From NCBI GenBank assembly GCA_963777565.1, contig CAVZQZ010000010.1, positions 310,001 through 374,000 of the forward strand: a DNA stretch of 64,000 bases. Reading direction: 5' to 3'. This document shows positions 9,482-17,663 of this stretch, piece after piece. The position numbers and the translations under genes were made by a program. The stretch's first letter is position 1. Every line of letters starts with the position of its first letter. This DNA comes from CALMEC01 sp963777565 (GTDB lineage Bacteria > Actinomycetota > Thermoleophilia > Miltoncostaeales > Miltoncostaeaceae). The notes under the pieces were generated by a model. It was not told the origin of the DNA and searched no databases. It worked only from the letters and a program-made list of their open reading frames with translations.

Positions 9482-11927
9482 GCGGCGGCTCGTCGCGCGA
9501 CGCGACGGTGAGGTCGTCGAGCGGGGCGTCGGCGATCCCGGCCGGGTAGGGCGACGCGACGACATGGCGGGCAACGCGCCGCCACCGTTCGTCGGCGAGG
9601 TACGCCGTGTGCTGGCCGGGCCCCAGGCAGCGCTCTTGCCCGAGCGGCTGCGGCGTGACCTGGCGCGGGTCGAAGCTGGCGGTCGGGACGATCCCGCGGC
9701 CGATGAAGTCCCCCGCGCGAAAGACGTTGAGCCAGCGGCCGATCGAGGTCGGACCCGTCGGCGCGCCGACCCACGAGGTGAACTGACACGGGAACCGGCG
9801 CTCGTAGGTCTGCGCGGCCGGACAGCCGTAGCTCAGGAACGTGATCGGTGCCGCCGGGAGCTCGGCGGGAGGCACCGGGGGGACCGGCGGCGAGCGGTGC
9901 GCGTCGCCGACCAGGGTGGCGAGGGTCAGTGCGGTGCCCTGGCTGTGGCCCATGATCACCACGTGGTCGACGCCCTCGCCGGCGATCCACCGCAGCACCG
10001 CGCGAAAGCGGGCGACCATCTGCACACGGGGCGGGACGATCGCCGGGTTTGCGACCCGCAGGTAGGTCGCGATGTCGTAGGTCATGTCGAGCACCCGTCC
10101 GAGGCCGGTCAGAAAGCCGCCGCCGAACCGTCCGGCGGCGCCGACGTTTTGCAATCCGACGCCGGCGAGGGCGAGCACGGCGATGAAGTAAGCGAGAGGC
10201 ACGGCGATACCGGCGAGCGCGTCGCCGATGTCGCGCACGACCTCGACGTCGACATTCCAGATCACCGCCGCGGCCACGGTCACCAGCGCCACGATGGGGG
10301 CGTACACCCAGGCGTAGGTCCCGTCGCCGCCGGCGCGGCCCAGCCCGCGGGTGAAGGCGGCGCCCTGGTCGAGTGACACGTCGACCGCGCTGGCGTAGCG
10401 GTTGCGGCGGCGAAACGACGCGACGTAGCGCCGGAAGAACCAACCGAGGACGAGCAGCGCGACGCCGGTGAGCGCGAGGGCGAGCCCGAGCGGCTGCACG
10501 GTGTGCTCCACCACGCCGTAGCCCCAGTCGGCGGTGGAACGCGTCTGGCAATCACCAGTGACGACGGGATTGAGGATGGTGTCGCCAGGGCAGAGGAGCA
10601 CCGTGTCCGTGGGCCACTGCTTCGCGTGCTCGGGGTAGAGGCGCCACAGGGCGGCGAACACCAGGAACATCGCCGACGACGCCAATGCGTACATCACCGG
10701 CCCGAGCATGATTGCGAGCATCACACTGGCGCTCAGGCGCCGGCGCTCGTCGCGCGCCGGACCCCCCCGGAACCGCATCCGGCACGCGAGCACCACGCTG
10801 GCCAGGCACAGCAGCAGCATCACCAGCCACGCGAAGCGGAACGCACCCAGGGCGACCGCGGTGAGGGCGTTCGCGGCCTTCACGCCCGCATCGCCGTCGC
10901 GCGGGTCGTTGAACACGGCGAGGAGCGCCGCGCCCAGCGTGACCGCCGCGACGGCGGCGCGGATCGCGAAACGGACCCGTCGGCGCGCTGATCTGGTCGC
11001 CTCGACGTCGGCGCTGGCGGGGGCGCCGGCCGCGTCGGTCGCAACGGCTGCGGCCACGGTGACGATCAGGAGCATCGCGGTGAGCTGCACCGTGAAGTCC
11101 CGGTGCCGTTCGTCGAGGCCCAGCCAGAGCGCCGAGCCGACCAGCGCGGCGACCAGTCCGATGAGCGTCCACATGGCCCACTGGTTTCGGCGCGGCGTCG
11201 CCGTGGTGGAGTAGGCCCAGGGCTCGCCGGTGCGGTCGAAGGTCCATCCCCCCCGGTAGATCCGGTCGGCGATCCACCACGCGGCGCCGATCCCCCCGGC
11301 GGCGATGACGGCGAACAGCACCCAGCTGGTGATGCCCTCCGCCTGGGTCAGGAGCTCCAGGTTGACGATCACGGCCAGGGTGGCGAGGGCGACGATGAGC
11401 GGGGTGATGGCATACGCCAGCCAGTACGACCCGGCGTTGAGCGTCCAGCGCAGCCAGCGCCGGGTGCGCGCCCCAGCCGGGTCTTCGGTGTCGGGGAAGC
11501 CGCGGACCGCTTCGAGCCCGATCGTCGAGACCTGGAGGGTGATCGCGAACAGCAGGTAGAAGAGCCGCTGCACGGGCCCCTGGGCGCGGGAGAGGTCTGC
11601 CCAGTACATCTCGTGCACCCGCACCGTCGGCGCTCCGTCGTGCCCGGCGACCTCGGCGACGGGTACCTGGAACGGCTCGCGCAGGTTCGGGGCGCCGACG
11701 CCGGTGCCGAGTTCACCCGGCTCCGGGCTGTTGTCGCCGGTGTCGGCGGTCGCGACGAGGGTGGTCTCGCCGAGCGTTGCGATGTCCCACCGTCCGTCGG
11801 GGTCGTCACGCAGGGCGGCGACCACGCCGTCGCGTCCGCTGCCGAACTTGTCGTCGCCGACGCCTGACACGACGATCACGGCGACCGTGCCGCCACCGTC
11901 GCCGGGCGTGGGCGTCTGTTCGGGCAT
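9462..11927 (-). CDS. large polytopic membrane protein with alpha/beta-hydrolase core
   Basis: An 821-residue protein. Near residue 15 it has a hydrolase-like first strand (TVAVIVVSGVGDD). Some ten hydrophobic helices follow between about residues 120 and 620. The C-terminal part then carries the nucleophile elbow VVIMGHSQGTAL (about residue 655) and LSYGCPAA, as in lipase-like alpha/beta hydrolases. The membrane segments are thus inserted between the first strand and the nucleophile of one hydrolase fold. Ser in GHSQG is the expected nucleophile; a late QHTAYL may provide the His. A membrane-bound lipid or ester hydrolase is inferred, with no known substrate. ATG 11927 is the only start that includes the first strand. 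Confidence 0.7.
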   Translation of the reverse strand: MPEQTPTPGDGGGTVAVIVVSGVGDDKFGSGRDGVVAALRDDPDGRWDIATLGETTLVATADTGDNSPEPGELGTGVGAPNLREPFQVPVAEVAGHDGAPTVRVHEMYWADLSRAQGPVQRLFYLLFAITLQVSTIGLEAVRGFPDTEDPAGARTRRWLRWTLNAGSYWLAYAITPLIVALATLAVIVNLELLTQAEGITSWVLFAVIAAGGIGAAWWIADRIYRGGWTFDRTGEPWAYSTTATPRRNQWAMWTLIGLVAALVGSALWLGLDERHRDFTVQLTAMLLIVTVAAAVATDAAGAPASADVEATRSARRRVRFAIRAAVAAVTLGAALLAVFNDPRDGDAGVKAANALTAVALGAFRFAWLVMLLLCLASVVLACRMRFRGGPARDERRRLSASVMLAIMLGPVMYALASSAMFLVFAALWRLYPEHAKQWPTDTVLLCPGDTILNPVVTGDCQTRSTADWGYGVVEHTVQPLGLALALTGVALLVLGWFFRRYVASFRRRNRYASAVDVSLDQGAAFTRGLGRAGGDGTYAWVYAPIVALVTVAAAVIWNVDVEVVRDIGDALAGIAVPLAYFIAVLALAGVGLQNVGAAGRFGGGFLTGLGRVLDMTYDIATYLRVANPAIVPPRVQMVARFRAVLRWIAGEGVDHVVIMGHSQGTALTLATLVGDAHRSPPVPPVPPAELPAAPITFLSYGCPAAQTYERRFPCQFTSWVGAPTGPTSIGRWLNVFRAGDFIGRGIVPTASFDPRQVTPQPLGQERCLGPGQHTAYLADERWRRVARHVVASPYPAGIADAPLDDLTVASRDEPPLSPSAA

Positions 11928-11999
11928 GCGTGCGTGCCTTCCTGGTCGACGCGGGACGTCGCGCCGATCATAGGCGCGGCGGCTAACCTCCGCGAGCCT

Positions 12000-12092
12000 G
12001 GAGCGGCCGGGGCCTGGTGGCCCGACTCGTCTTCAAAACGAGCGGGGAGGGGTTCACCCCCGCCCGGTAGGTTCGATTCCTACGCCGCTCCG
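12000..12092 (+). tRNA. selC: tRNA-Sec (anticodon TCA)
   Basis: The 93-base gene folds with an eight-pair acceptor stem (GGAGCGGC with GCCGCTCC), discriminator G, a long D stem, anticodon arm CTCGT-CTTCAAA-ACGAG with anticodon TCA, a long extra arm and T-arm loop TTCGATT. The 8-bp acceptor stem, long variable arm and UGA-reading anticodon together identify bacterial selenocysteine tRNA. It implies that the organism encodes SelA, SelB and SelD elsewhere; none is in this window. The 3' 22 bases recur near 13846, so it has served as an integration site. Confidence 0.95.
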
Positions 12093-12451
12093 TCAGGCCC
12101 CCGTAACCATGCGTTTTCCCTGCAAACGGGCCTCCAGGCACGGCAGGCGATGCAGGGACTTTCGCGACGGTGCGTGCACGGGTGCGTGCACGGATCTTTA
12201 CCGACGATGACGGGGAGCCATGACGATTGCCCGTCGATGGGCGTGACTCTTCGCACGAGGACCCGTTGGCCCAGCGACTCTTTCGTTCTCAAGTGGTCCA
12301 GGGAGGGTCTCCCTCGGATCGAACGAAGCGACCTTCCGGACCCCTCACACCGTCTCGGCCGGGGTCGGGAGAGTGCGCCGCGGCGGTCGGCTGAGTGTAC
12401 GCTTGCCTGCCGGGCCGGTCGCCGCGGCCCACTGCACAGGCAGGAGGCGCG
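12093..12451 (+). other. gene-free stretch after tRNA-Sec with inverted and direct repeats
   Basis: No convincing gene. Just after the tRNA lies the inverted pair CCCTGCAAA / TGCAGGG (about 12119-12155), then two copies of GTGCGTGCACGG (about 12170-12195). A similar arrangement, CCCTGCAAA with TTGCAGGGA, follows the second copy of the tRNA end near 13895-13935, and GTGCGTGCACC lies just before it near 13797. These look like arm or attachment sequences of an integrating element. Confidence 0.5.
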
Positions 12452-12715
12452 ATGCCCACAGTGATGGCCTACCACGACGTGAAGGACAAAGACCATTGGC
12501 TGGCTTCGCCGAAGCGTGAGGAGTTCTTCGGCCCGCTCGGTGTCTCCAACATCAGAACGTTCGTCGACCCGCAGAACCCGAAGCGCGTGGGCCTGGTGAT
12601 GGATGTGCCCGACATGGATGCCGTGATGGCTGCGATGGACACCGAGGCGGCCCGTGACGCGATGGCCTACGACGGGGTCCTCCCCGAGACGCTCGTAATC
12701 CTCATCGAGGCGTAA
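12452..12715 (+). CDS. small dimeric alpha/beta-barrel-like hypothetical protein
   Basis: Eighty-seven residues, MPTVMAYHDVKDKDHWL to LVILIEA. The pattern strand-helix-strand with VMAYHDV, a central VGLVMDVPDMDAVMAAMD and a C-terminal LVILIEA strand fits the ferredoxin-like alpha/beta fold of ABM-type and stress-response small proteins. No catalytic residue can be assigned. ATG 12452 follows CAGGAGGCG, a strong ribosome site. It lies inside the segment bounded by the duplicated tRNA end, so it may be island cargo. Confidence 0.7.
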   Translation: MPTVMAYHDVKDKDHWLASPKREEFFGPLGVSNIRTFVDPQNPKRVGLVMDVPDMDAVMAAMDTEAARDAMAYDGVLPETLVILIEA

Positions 12716-12858
12716 CCCCAGTTCCACCCGGCCGACGGCGCGGCGGTGAGGTTCGTCCTTGAGCCCGCCCGGCAGAGACACCAGCTTACCCTGCCGACGC
12801 CCAGAACGGCCCCAGGAGGCCCTCGCGGGCGGGCGCAGGCCCCAGGAGGGCAGCGAGG

Positions 12859-13155
12859 TCACCGCGGGACGCATAACGAGATGTTGACGAAGCCGCCTTC
12901 GGTCGTGGGAGTCATCCACCCCGGCGGGCGACCGTCGACACACGACGGGTAATACACCGTGGAGCAGTCCACCGGCCCTGACGGGGAAATCTTCCCGTCA
13001 AGGGTGGGTCGCGGGGCGCATTGGACAAGATCCGACGACGACGGCTCGTCGCGACCCCCTGCGAGCCAGCCCCCAGCGAACCCGGCGGCCATGACGATCA
13101 CCCCCAAGACGATGACAAGGATGATGCGGCGCACGGTGCCCCTGATGGGCTTCAC
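12859..13155 (-). CDS. small single-pass membrane protein with Cys-rich external domain
   Basis: About 98 residues from the GTG at 13155 (VKPIRGTVRR). A strong membrane helix (IILVIVLGVIVMAAGFAGGW, about residues 10-30) is followed by an outside domain with four Cys residues spaced as if for two disulfides (QCAPRP, VDCSTVYYPSC, ISLCVPR). GTG codons inside the helix give alternative starts, and the frame is open upstream to 13308. I do not recognise the family. It lies inside the putative tRNA-Sec island. Confidence 0.5.
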   Translation of the reverse strand: MKPIRGTVRRIILVIVLGVIVMAAGFAGGWLAGGRDEPSSSDLVQCAPRPTLDGKISPSGPVDCSTVYYPSCVDGRPPGWMTPTTEGGFVNISLCVPR

Positions 13156-13433
13156 TTGGCTTACAGGGCGGACGGTACACCCGCGGCCCAGGCTGCGACC
13201 GCACAGATCGCCAATTTCAGCTGCCTGCGGAGGGCGCCCGGCACACCAGCGCCGATGATCGGCAACATCCTCGCCCGCTGCTCGCCTCCGGCCGGGCGCC
13301 GCCGCCACGAGCCTGGCCCGGCAACGAGGACGAGGGGGCGGGGCTAGTCGACGCCTACCTCATCCGTGCCGACACGGCCGCCCGCCTCGCGCGGATCGAC
13401 AGCCCAATCCGGCCGCAGTAGCGTGGCATCACG

Positions 13434-13715
13434 ATGACGGTTCCGAAGTCCGCTCGAGACCGTAGAGCCATTTTTGACGCGGCGCTCGCGGAGTATCAGG
13501 CCGATCGCTGGTGGATCAAGAAGAGGACCGATCTTCAGGCGACGATTAACAAGCGCGAGCGGCGCCCAACTCGCTGGGACCAGCTCGTCGGTCACGACGG
13601 CGAGTTCGCGCCACCGTACGAGGGTGCCGTGGTGCTCACGCACGTCCGGGTCGTCACGGTCGACGACCACGGCGCCATTGCCGTGCGGAAGGCCAAAGGG
13701 CGCCGCTCGACCTGA
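13434..13715 (+). CDS. hypothetical protein in tRNA-Sec island
   Basis: Ninety-three residues, basic and mixed: MTVPKSARDRRAIFDAALAE, a WWIKKR patch, HDGEFAPPYEGAVVL and TVDDHGAIAVRK. No known domain is evident, and there is no membrane segment or signal. The ribosome site is weak. The local codon use is less G+C-biased than in the flanking genes (GAT, ATT, AAG, TTT and CAG codons are common), which fits recent transfer. It could be a real island gene or a chance frame; the even composition favours a real gene. Confidence 0.5.
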   Translation: MTVPKSARDRRAIFDAALAEYQADRWWIKKRTDLQATINKRERRPTRWDQLVGHDGEFAPPYEGAVVLTHVRVVTVDDHGAIAVRKAKGRRST

Positions 13716-13845
13716 CTGGCCCACCGACTGGCCCGCCCAGGAGGGCCTTGGAGCGCCCGTGAGGGGTCGCCCTTAACCCGGACATTCCGCGGCCGTGCGT
13801 GCACCGGTGCATGCACGGCCGGCGAAAAAGCCCGATTAGCAGGGC

Positions 13846-13866
13846 TGTTCGATTCTACGCCGCTCC
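13846..13866 (+). repeat. second copy of tRNA-Sec 3' end (attachment-site remnant)
   Basis: The 21 bases read GTTCGATTCTACGCCGCTCC plus G. They match bases 12071-12092 of the tRNA-Sec gene (T loop to discriminator) with one base missing. Duplication of the 3' end of a tRNA is the classic footprint of tyrosine-recombinase integration. The intervening 1.75 kb holds only small unrecognised genes and no integrase, so the element is a remnant or depends on an integrase elsewhere. Confidence 0.75.
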
Positions 13867-14001
13867 GTGAGAACCCGGCCGCTACGGGATCTCCCTGCAA
13901 ATTGGCGTGCAGCGGCGGCACCTGTTGCAGGGATCTCTGCACGGATGCATGTCGATATGCGTGCTCGCCGATCTGGGCCGCTCCGCGCCTGCCCCGAGGG
14001 T

Positions 14002-14199
14002 CTACCGCTCGTCGGGGTCGCTGCCCGCCCGGGGCTGCCGGGAACGGGCCGCGGCGGCGGGCGCGTGCTGCCTCGCCAGGTCGAGCGCGACCGCCAGGAT
14101 CAGCGTCCACGTCCAGGCGTTGACCGGGTCCGCGCGCAGCGGCTTGGACCCGTCGATGATGCTCGTGATTGCCCAGACGATGAACCAGACGAGCGTCAT
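14002..14199 (-). CDS. small membrane protein
   Basis: Sixty-five residues. Two hydrophobic segments, MTLVWFIVWAITSIID (residues 1-16) and WTWTLILAVALDLA (about 31-45), surround a short polar turn (GSKPLRADPVN), followed by an Arg/Ala-rich tail. ATG 14199 is preceded by GAGGTGGGG at good spacing, which supports translation. No family is recognised. It sits just outside the tRNA-Sec repeat, beside a 2TM-domain gene on the other strand. Confidence 0.55.
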   Translation of the reverse strand: MTLVWFIVWAITSIIDGSKPLRADPVNAWTWTLILAVALDLARQHAPAAAARSRQPRAGSDPDER

Positions 14200-14578
14200 G
14201 CCCCACCTCGCTGTCGGCGCGTTTCGCGCGATGGTCCGCGAGGGGACCGGGCCGGTCAACCGGGGCGTCCCCGATGGGGGCCGTGGGAAAACCCGAAGGC
14301 CGGTTCCGCGGGTCACCCCGGGGAGGCGCGCGGACGCCTCGCCGAAGGCTTGGCGACCGCGTCTGCCGGTCCCCCTGCCTCGCTGCAGATGCGGATGGTC
14401 GGGTACATCAGGCCCCCGTGGAGTGGAGTCACGCAAGGAGAACGAGCCGATCCGCATACCCTGCCGCCCGCTCCCGGCCCGCCGAGCCCACTCAGTAGAT
14501 GACGGCAGGCGGTTCAGCGTCCGCCCCGATGCCTTGCGACGCGATTCGAGCCAGCCTCGATTCCGAGGGAGGTGCGTA
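14200..14578. other. gene-free stretch of about 380 bases
   Basis: No frame here has plausible protein composition. It separates the 65-residue membrane gene from the 2TM-domain gene, two diverging units, so it probably holds both promoters. A GTTTCG at 14221 is followed by a GGGG run at 15 bases, a poor match to the sigma-B-type sites seen near 48-57 kb, and no gene starts close to it. Confidence 0.4.
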
Positions 14579-14935
14579 ATGAACCCGACGATCGAGGAGC
14601 AGACGCACTCGAGCGGGGCGAGACTGGTCGAGCCGGTCACCGAGGACGAAGGGTTGCGGCAGGAGGCGATCTCCAGCCTGAAGCGGAAGCGCCGCTTCTT
14701 CGAGGACATGGTCGCCTACGTCGCGGTCAACGGAGTCCTTTGGCTCATCTGGGCGTTGACCGACCGCTCGGTCGACGGCGGAATGCCGTGGCCCGCCTGG
14801 GTCTCCGTCATCTGGGGCTTCTTCCTGGCCTTGGACGCGTGGAAGGCATTCGGCTCCTGGCCTCGCAGCCTGCACCGACCGATCACCGAGACGGACGTCG
14901 CCCGTGAGATGGAGCGGCGGCGGAAGCGGGCTTAG
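14579..14935 (+). CDS. 2TM-domain protein
   Basis: A 118-residue protein. A charged helix (LRQEAISSLKRKRRFFEDM) leads into two membrane helices, MVAYVAVNGVLWLIWAL and WVSVIWGFFLALDAWKAF, followed by a charged end (REMERRRKRA). This is the arrangement of the 2TM domain family found fused to kinases or alone in actinobacteria, with Arg-Arg-Phe-x-x-His/Asp before the first helix. Function unknown. ATG 14579 follows GGGAGGTG. A paralogue lies at 17230. Confidence 0.75.
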   Translation: MNPTIEEQTHSSGARLVEPVTEDEGLRQEAISSLKRKRRFFEDMVAYVAVNGVLWLIWALTDRSVDGGMPWPAWVSVIWGFFLALDAWKAFGSWPRSLHRPITETDVAREMERRRKRA

Positions 14936-14942
14936 TGGGCTG

Positions 14943-14963
14943 GCCGTGGCACTACGGGGCGCG
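14943..14963 (+). repeat. 21-bp direct repeat, copy 1
   Basis: GCCGTGGCACTACGGGGCGC plus G occurs here and again at 15438-15458, 495 bases apart, bracketing the gene at 15023-15310. Read in one frame both copies encode AVALRGA, preceded by GL. They may be remnants of duplicated coding sequence rather than a recombination site. Confidence 0.6.
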
Positions 14964-15022
14964 TTAATACGGTGTCCCTCGGCGCCCGGGCTACGGCGCC
15001 GATCGCCTGAACGGGCCCAACC

Positions 15023-15310
15023 CTAGGGCTTGATGATGCGGTGCACCGGGAACTCGTCAACATCCAGCGGATGCCGCAAGCCGCGATTACCGAGTTCCTG
15101 GAGAGCGGGTTGAAGCCTGCTGGCCACGAAGCGGTCGAAGGCTCGATATGACTCCCAGAAATCGAGCACACCCCAGCCCCCATAGATCGGGCCGGCGGCG
15201 TGGAAGATCAGACCCTCGGGTGGATTCCCGTCGAACCCCATGTGGGCGTGGAGCGTCTCGTACTGGTCCTGGTTGCCACCGCTGAAGTGCAGTCGAATAC
15301 CGACTGGCAT
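15023..15310 (-). CDS. hypothetical protein, dimeric alpha/beta-barrel type
   Basis: Ninety-five residues: MPVGIRLHFSGGNQDQYETL, a helix, EGLIFHAAGPIYGGWGVLD, FWESYRAFDRFV, helix, DEFPVHRIIK. The order strand-helix-strand (GWxVxDxWES)-helix-strand fits antibiotic-monooxygenase-like proteins of the ferredoxin-like dimeric barrel class. The WGVLDFWESYRAFDRF block is typical of that group. Function is not assignable. ATG 15310 is preceded by AGGGGA. The gene lies between two copies of a 21-bp direct repeat. Confidence 0.7.
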   Translation of the reverse strand: MPVGIRLHFSGGNQDQYETLHAHMGFDGNPPEGLIFHAAGPIYGGWGVLDFWESYRAFDRFVASRLQPALQELGNRGLRHPLDVDEFPVHRIIKP

Positions 15311-15437
15311 GGCTTGGTCCCCTCATCGCGAATGTGGAAGGCAAGCCTCACGCCTCTGGCCGATCGGCGAATCGGGAGCGCCCCCGATCGCGGGTGTGGC
15401 GATCTACGCACCGATCCTGGGCCTGGCTTGGGGTGTC

Positions 15438-15458
15438 GCCGTGGCACTACGGGGCGCG
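15438..15458 (+). repeat. 21-bp direct repeat, copy 2
   Basis: Second copy of the repeat at 14943-14963. Here the frame continues to a TGA, and a 22-codon frame from GTG 15397 (AIYAPILGLAWGVAVALRGA) is hydrophobic. It could be a tiny membrane peptide or the tail of a lost gene. Confidence 0.55.
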
Positions 15459-15503
15459 CGTTGACGCAGAATCGCGGGTGTGTTGTGGCGAACGGACGAG
15501 CGG

Positions 15504-15923
15504 CTACGTGCCGTCGCCGCCCCCATGCAGGGCGCCGACGTGATCGCCACTGAACACCAATACGAGCGCGGTCATCGCGAGCACACCCAGCAAGATCCCA
15601 ACCCGGTCGGTGCGTCTCCCCGGCTCGCCCCGCTGCCGCAGAGCAACGATGCCGGCTGCGATCGCTGCCAGGGCGACGATCGTTCCAGCCATCAAGGTGA
15701 TCCATGCCCAACCCTTCTCGGACAACCACGCGGAGATATCGCAGGTGGTGCCGAAGTCGGTAAACGCCCACCACCAGAACGTGATGAACGAAGCCAGCCC
15801 ACCGATACGACCGTCGACCGGGGCGGAGCCCTCGCGCGACGCGAGCGGCGGCGGCGCAGATGGGGGCGCCGAAGGCGTTGCGTCCGAGTCTTTCTCGTGG
15901 CGACAGGCGGTTCCATCGGGCAC
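15504..15923 (-). CDS. membrane protein of unknown function
   Basis: About 139 residues from GTG 15923. A Pro/Ser-rich N-terminus (SDATPSAPPSAPPP) precedes three hydrophobic stretches: SFITFWWWAFTDFG, AWITLMAGTIVALAAIAAGI and VGILLGVLAMTALVLVF. The layout resembles small actinobacterial proteins with a disordered cytosolic head. No family is recognised. A GGAGACG lies before the GTG. It is divergent from the gene at 16021, with about 97 bases shared as promoter space. Confidence 0.6.
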   Translation of the reverse strand: MPDGTACRHEKDSDATPSAPPSAPPPLASREGSAPVDGRIGGLASFITFWWWAFTDFGTTCDISAWLSEKGWAWITLMAGTIVALAAIAAGIVALRQRGEPGRRTDRVGILLGVLAMTALVLVFSGDHVGALHGGGDGT

Positions 15924-16020
15924 ATCGCGTCTCCGTTCCGGGTGCGTGTCTCAGACAATCTTCTGAGCCGTCCCAACGCCCGTTTGCGGGTGCGGGAGGC
16001 GCATTGCATACTGGTGCGCG

Positions 16021-17046
16021 ATGCGCCGCCTCGCGCTCACCACTGGATCCGCGCTCGTCGCCGGGCTCCTCACGTGGCTCGCGTCACCGGCTGAGGCGGC
16101 CGCGTCCGCCAAGGCGACGTGGCGCCCCTTCGCCCCGATCCGCCAGGGGGTGGACGTCGCGGGGCCGCGCCGTGACGGGGGCCTTATCGTCGCGGCCGGG
16201 GGGCGGCTCTCGCTGCTCCCCTCGGGCGGCAACCTGCCGCGGCCGCTCGCGCGCGGGCCGGAGGGCTACTCCACCTCCCCCTCCACGGAGCCGTACATCG
16301 CCGTCGCGCCACAGCGCCGGCTCCCGCGCGCCGGATGCTCGTGGCGACGGGACGACATCTATGCCCTCGAGGCCGTTGGCGCGCTCGGCATCATCCGCGT
16401 CGGCCCCGCAGGCCGGGCGAGGCGCTTCGCGAACCTGCCCGCCGCGGCCGGCCTGCCCAACGGCATCACCTTCGACCGCATCGGCACGTTCGGCCATCGC
16501 CTCCTGGTCACGCAGTCGAACGGCGTGGCAACGACCGTCCACGCGGTCGACTGCCGTGGCCGCGTGAGCACGCTCACCCGCGCGGCGCCGCACGTGGAAG
16601 GGGGGATCGAGGTCGCCCCGCGGGGCTTCGGGCGCTTCGGCGGACAGTTGATCGCGCCGGACGAGCTGAGCGGCAGGGTGTGGGCGATCGACGCCGGTGG
16701 CCGCAGCCGGCTGGTCGTCCACCCCAGCCTCGCAAGTGGTGGCGACATCGGGGTGGAGAGCGTCGGCTTCGTCCCGCGCGGCTTCGAGCGCGGGTACGCC
16801 CTGCTCGCCGACCGGGGCGTACCCGGGAACGCCCATCCCGGCTCGGACACCATCCTCCGGGTCGGCGGCGGCGCGCTGCGACGCGCCGGCGTTCGCAGCG
16901 GCGATCTGCTGATCGCCACCGAGGGCGGGGCGCTGACGGTCGCCGTGCGCTGCGGCGGGCAAAGGTGCACCGTGAAGCGGGTGGCCGACGGCCCGTCGGT
17001 GGCCCATGCGGAGGGCCACATCGCATTCGACATCCCGCCGCGATAG
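16021..17046 (+). CDS. secreted beta-propeller-like protein
   Basis: A 341-residue protein with a signal peptide (LALTTGSALVAGLLTWLASPAEA). Repeated short strands follow, with G-G-L/I-V, DDIYALEAVGALGIIRVGPAG, GLPNGITFDRIGTFGHRLLV and QLIAPDELSGRVWAIDAGG. These resemble SMP-30/NHL-type six-bladed propellers. Such proteins are lactonases or binding scaffolds, and no catalytic set can be assigned here. It is alone between the membrane gene at 15923 and the 2TM gene at 17230. Confidence 0.7.
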   Translation: MRRLALTTGSALVAGLLTWLASPAEAAASAKATWRPFAPIRQGVDVAGPRRDGGLIVAAGGRLSLLPSGGNLPRPLARGPEGYSTSPSTEPYIAVAPQRRLPRAGCSWRRDDIYALEAVGALGIIRVGPAGRARRFANLPAAAGLPNGITFDRIGTFGHRLLVTQSNGVATTVHAVDCRGRVSTLTRAAPHVEGGIEVAPRGFGRFGGQLIAPDELSGRVWAIDAGGRSRLVVHPSLASGGDIGVESVGFVPRGFERGYALLADRGVPGNAHPGSDTILRVGGGALRRAGVRSGDLLIATEGGALTVAVRCGGQRCTVKRVADGPSVAHAEGHIAFDIPPR

Positions 17047-17229
17047 CCGCACGCTTCTCTCGGGGACGGCGGTGACCACGCGGCCTTCACGCTTGGTGCC
17101 TGCCAAAGTGCACTCCCTTGCTGAGAACTCTGGTGCGTAGTTCCCCGTACGCGGGATCCGAGCGCCATCCGATGCTCATCCGGCGTTTCGGCGGGACGAT
17201 CACCCGGACTCCAAAGGAGGTGGGTGACC

Positions 17230-17622
17230 ATGACGCAGCCGGAGACGGTCACCAAACAGGACGACTCGCAGCCTTCAGCGCCTGTCGCCGCCGCAGATGA
17301 TGAGCGTGCGCTGCGCGAGTTGGCGATCAAGCAGGCGGAGCGCTTGAGGACCTTCAAGCTCCACGTGATCGCGTACGTGGTCGGGATCGTCGTTCTCGGG
17401 GGCGTGTGGGTCCTGACCCAGTACTTCCACCACCACACCTGGCCGCACCGGTTCTCCGACTCCGACCCCATGCCCCCGGGGACATGGAGCACTTGGTACT
17501 TCTACGCCGTCGGGATCTGGACGATCATCCTCGCCGTCCATGGCTTCAAGACCTTCGCGCACCGCCCGCCGTCAGCGGCTGAGATCGAGCGCGAGCTCGA
17601 GCGGCTGAGGGGACGTATGTGA
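17230..17622 (+). CDS. 2TM-domain protein (paralogue of 14579)
   Basis: A 130-residue protein. An Ala/Asp-rich head is followed by the charged helix ALRELAIKQAERLRTFKLH, then membrane helices VIAYVVGIVVLGGVWVLT and WYFYAVGIWTIILAVHGF, and the acidic/basic tail AEIERELERLRGRM. It has the same layout as the protein at 14579. ATG 17230 is preceded by AAAGGAGGTGGGTGACC, the strongest ribosome site in the window; GTG 17224 is too close to that site. Function unknown. Confidence 0.78.
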   Translation: MTQPETVTKQDDSQPSAPVAAADDERALRELAIKQAERLRTFKLHVIAYVVGIVVLGGVWVLTQYFHHHTWPHRFSDSDPMPPGTWSTWYFYAVGIWTIILAVHGFKTFAHRPPSAAEIERELERLRGRM

Positions 17623-17663
17623 GGCGAGCTGGAGGTGCTCGGCCGACCGGTCGCGCGCGACCG

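Noticed and set aside
12093..13845. Integrase or transposase inside the tRNA-Sec island
   Set aside because: No frame on either strand shows recombinase motifs such as the tyrosine-recombinase R-H-R-Y set or a DDE pattern.
14221..14245. GTTTCG followed by a GGGG run, a possible sigma-B-type promoter
   Set aside because: Spacing is 15, the -10 box is GGGGAC and no gene starts within 300 bases.
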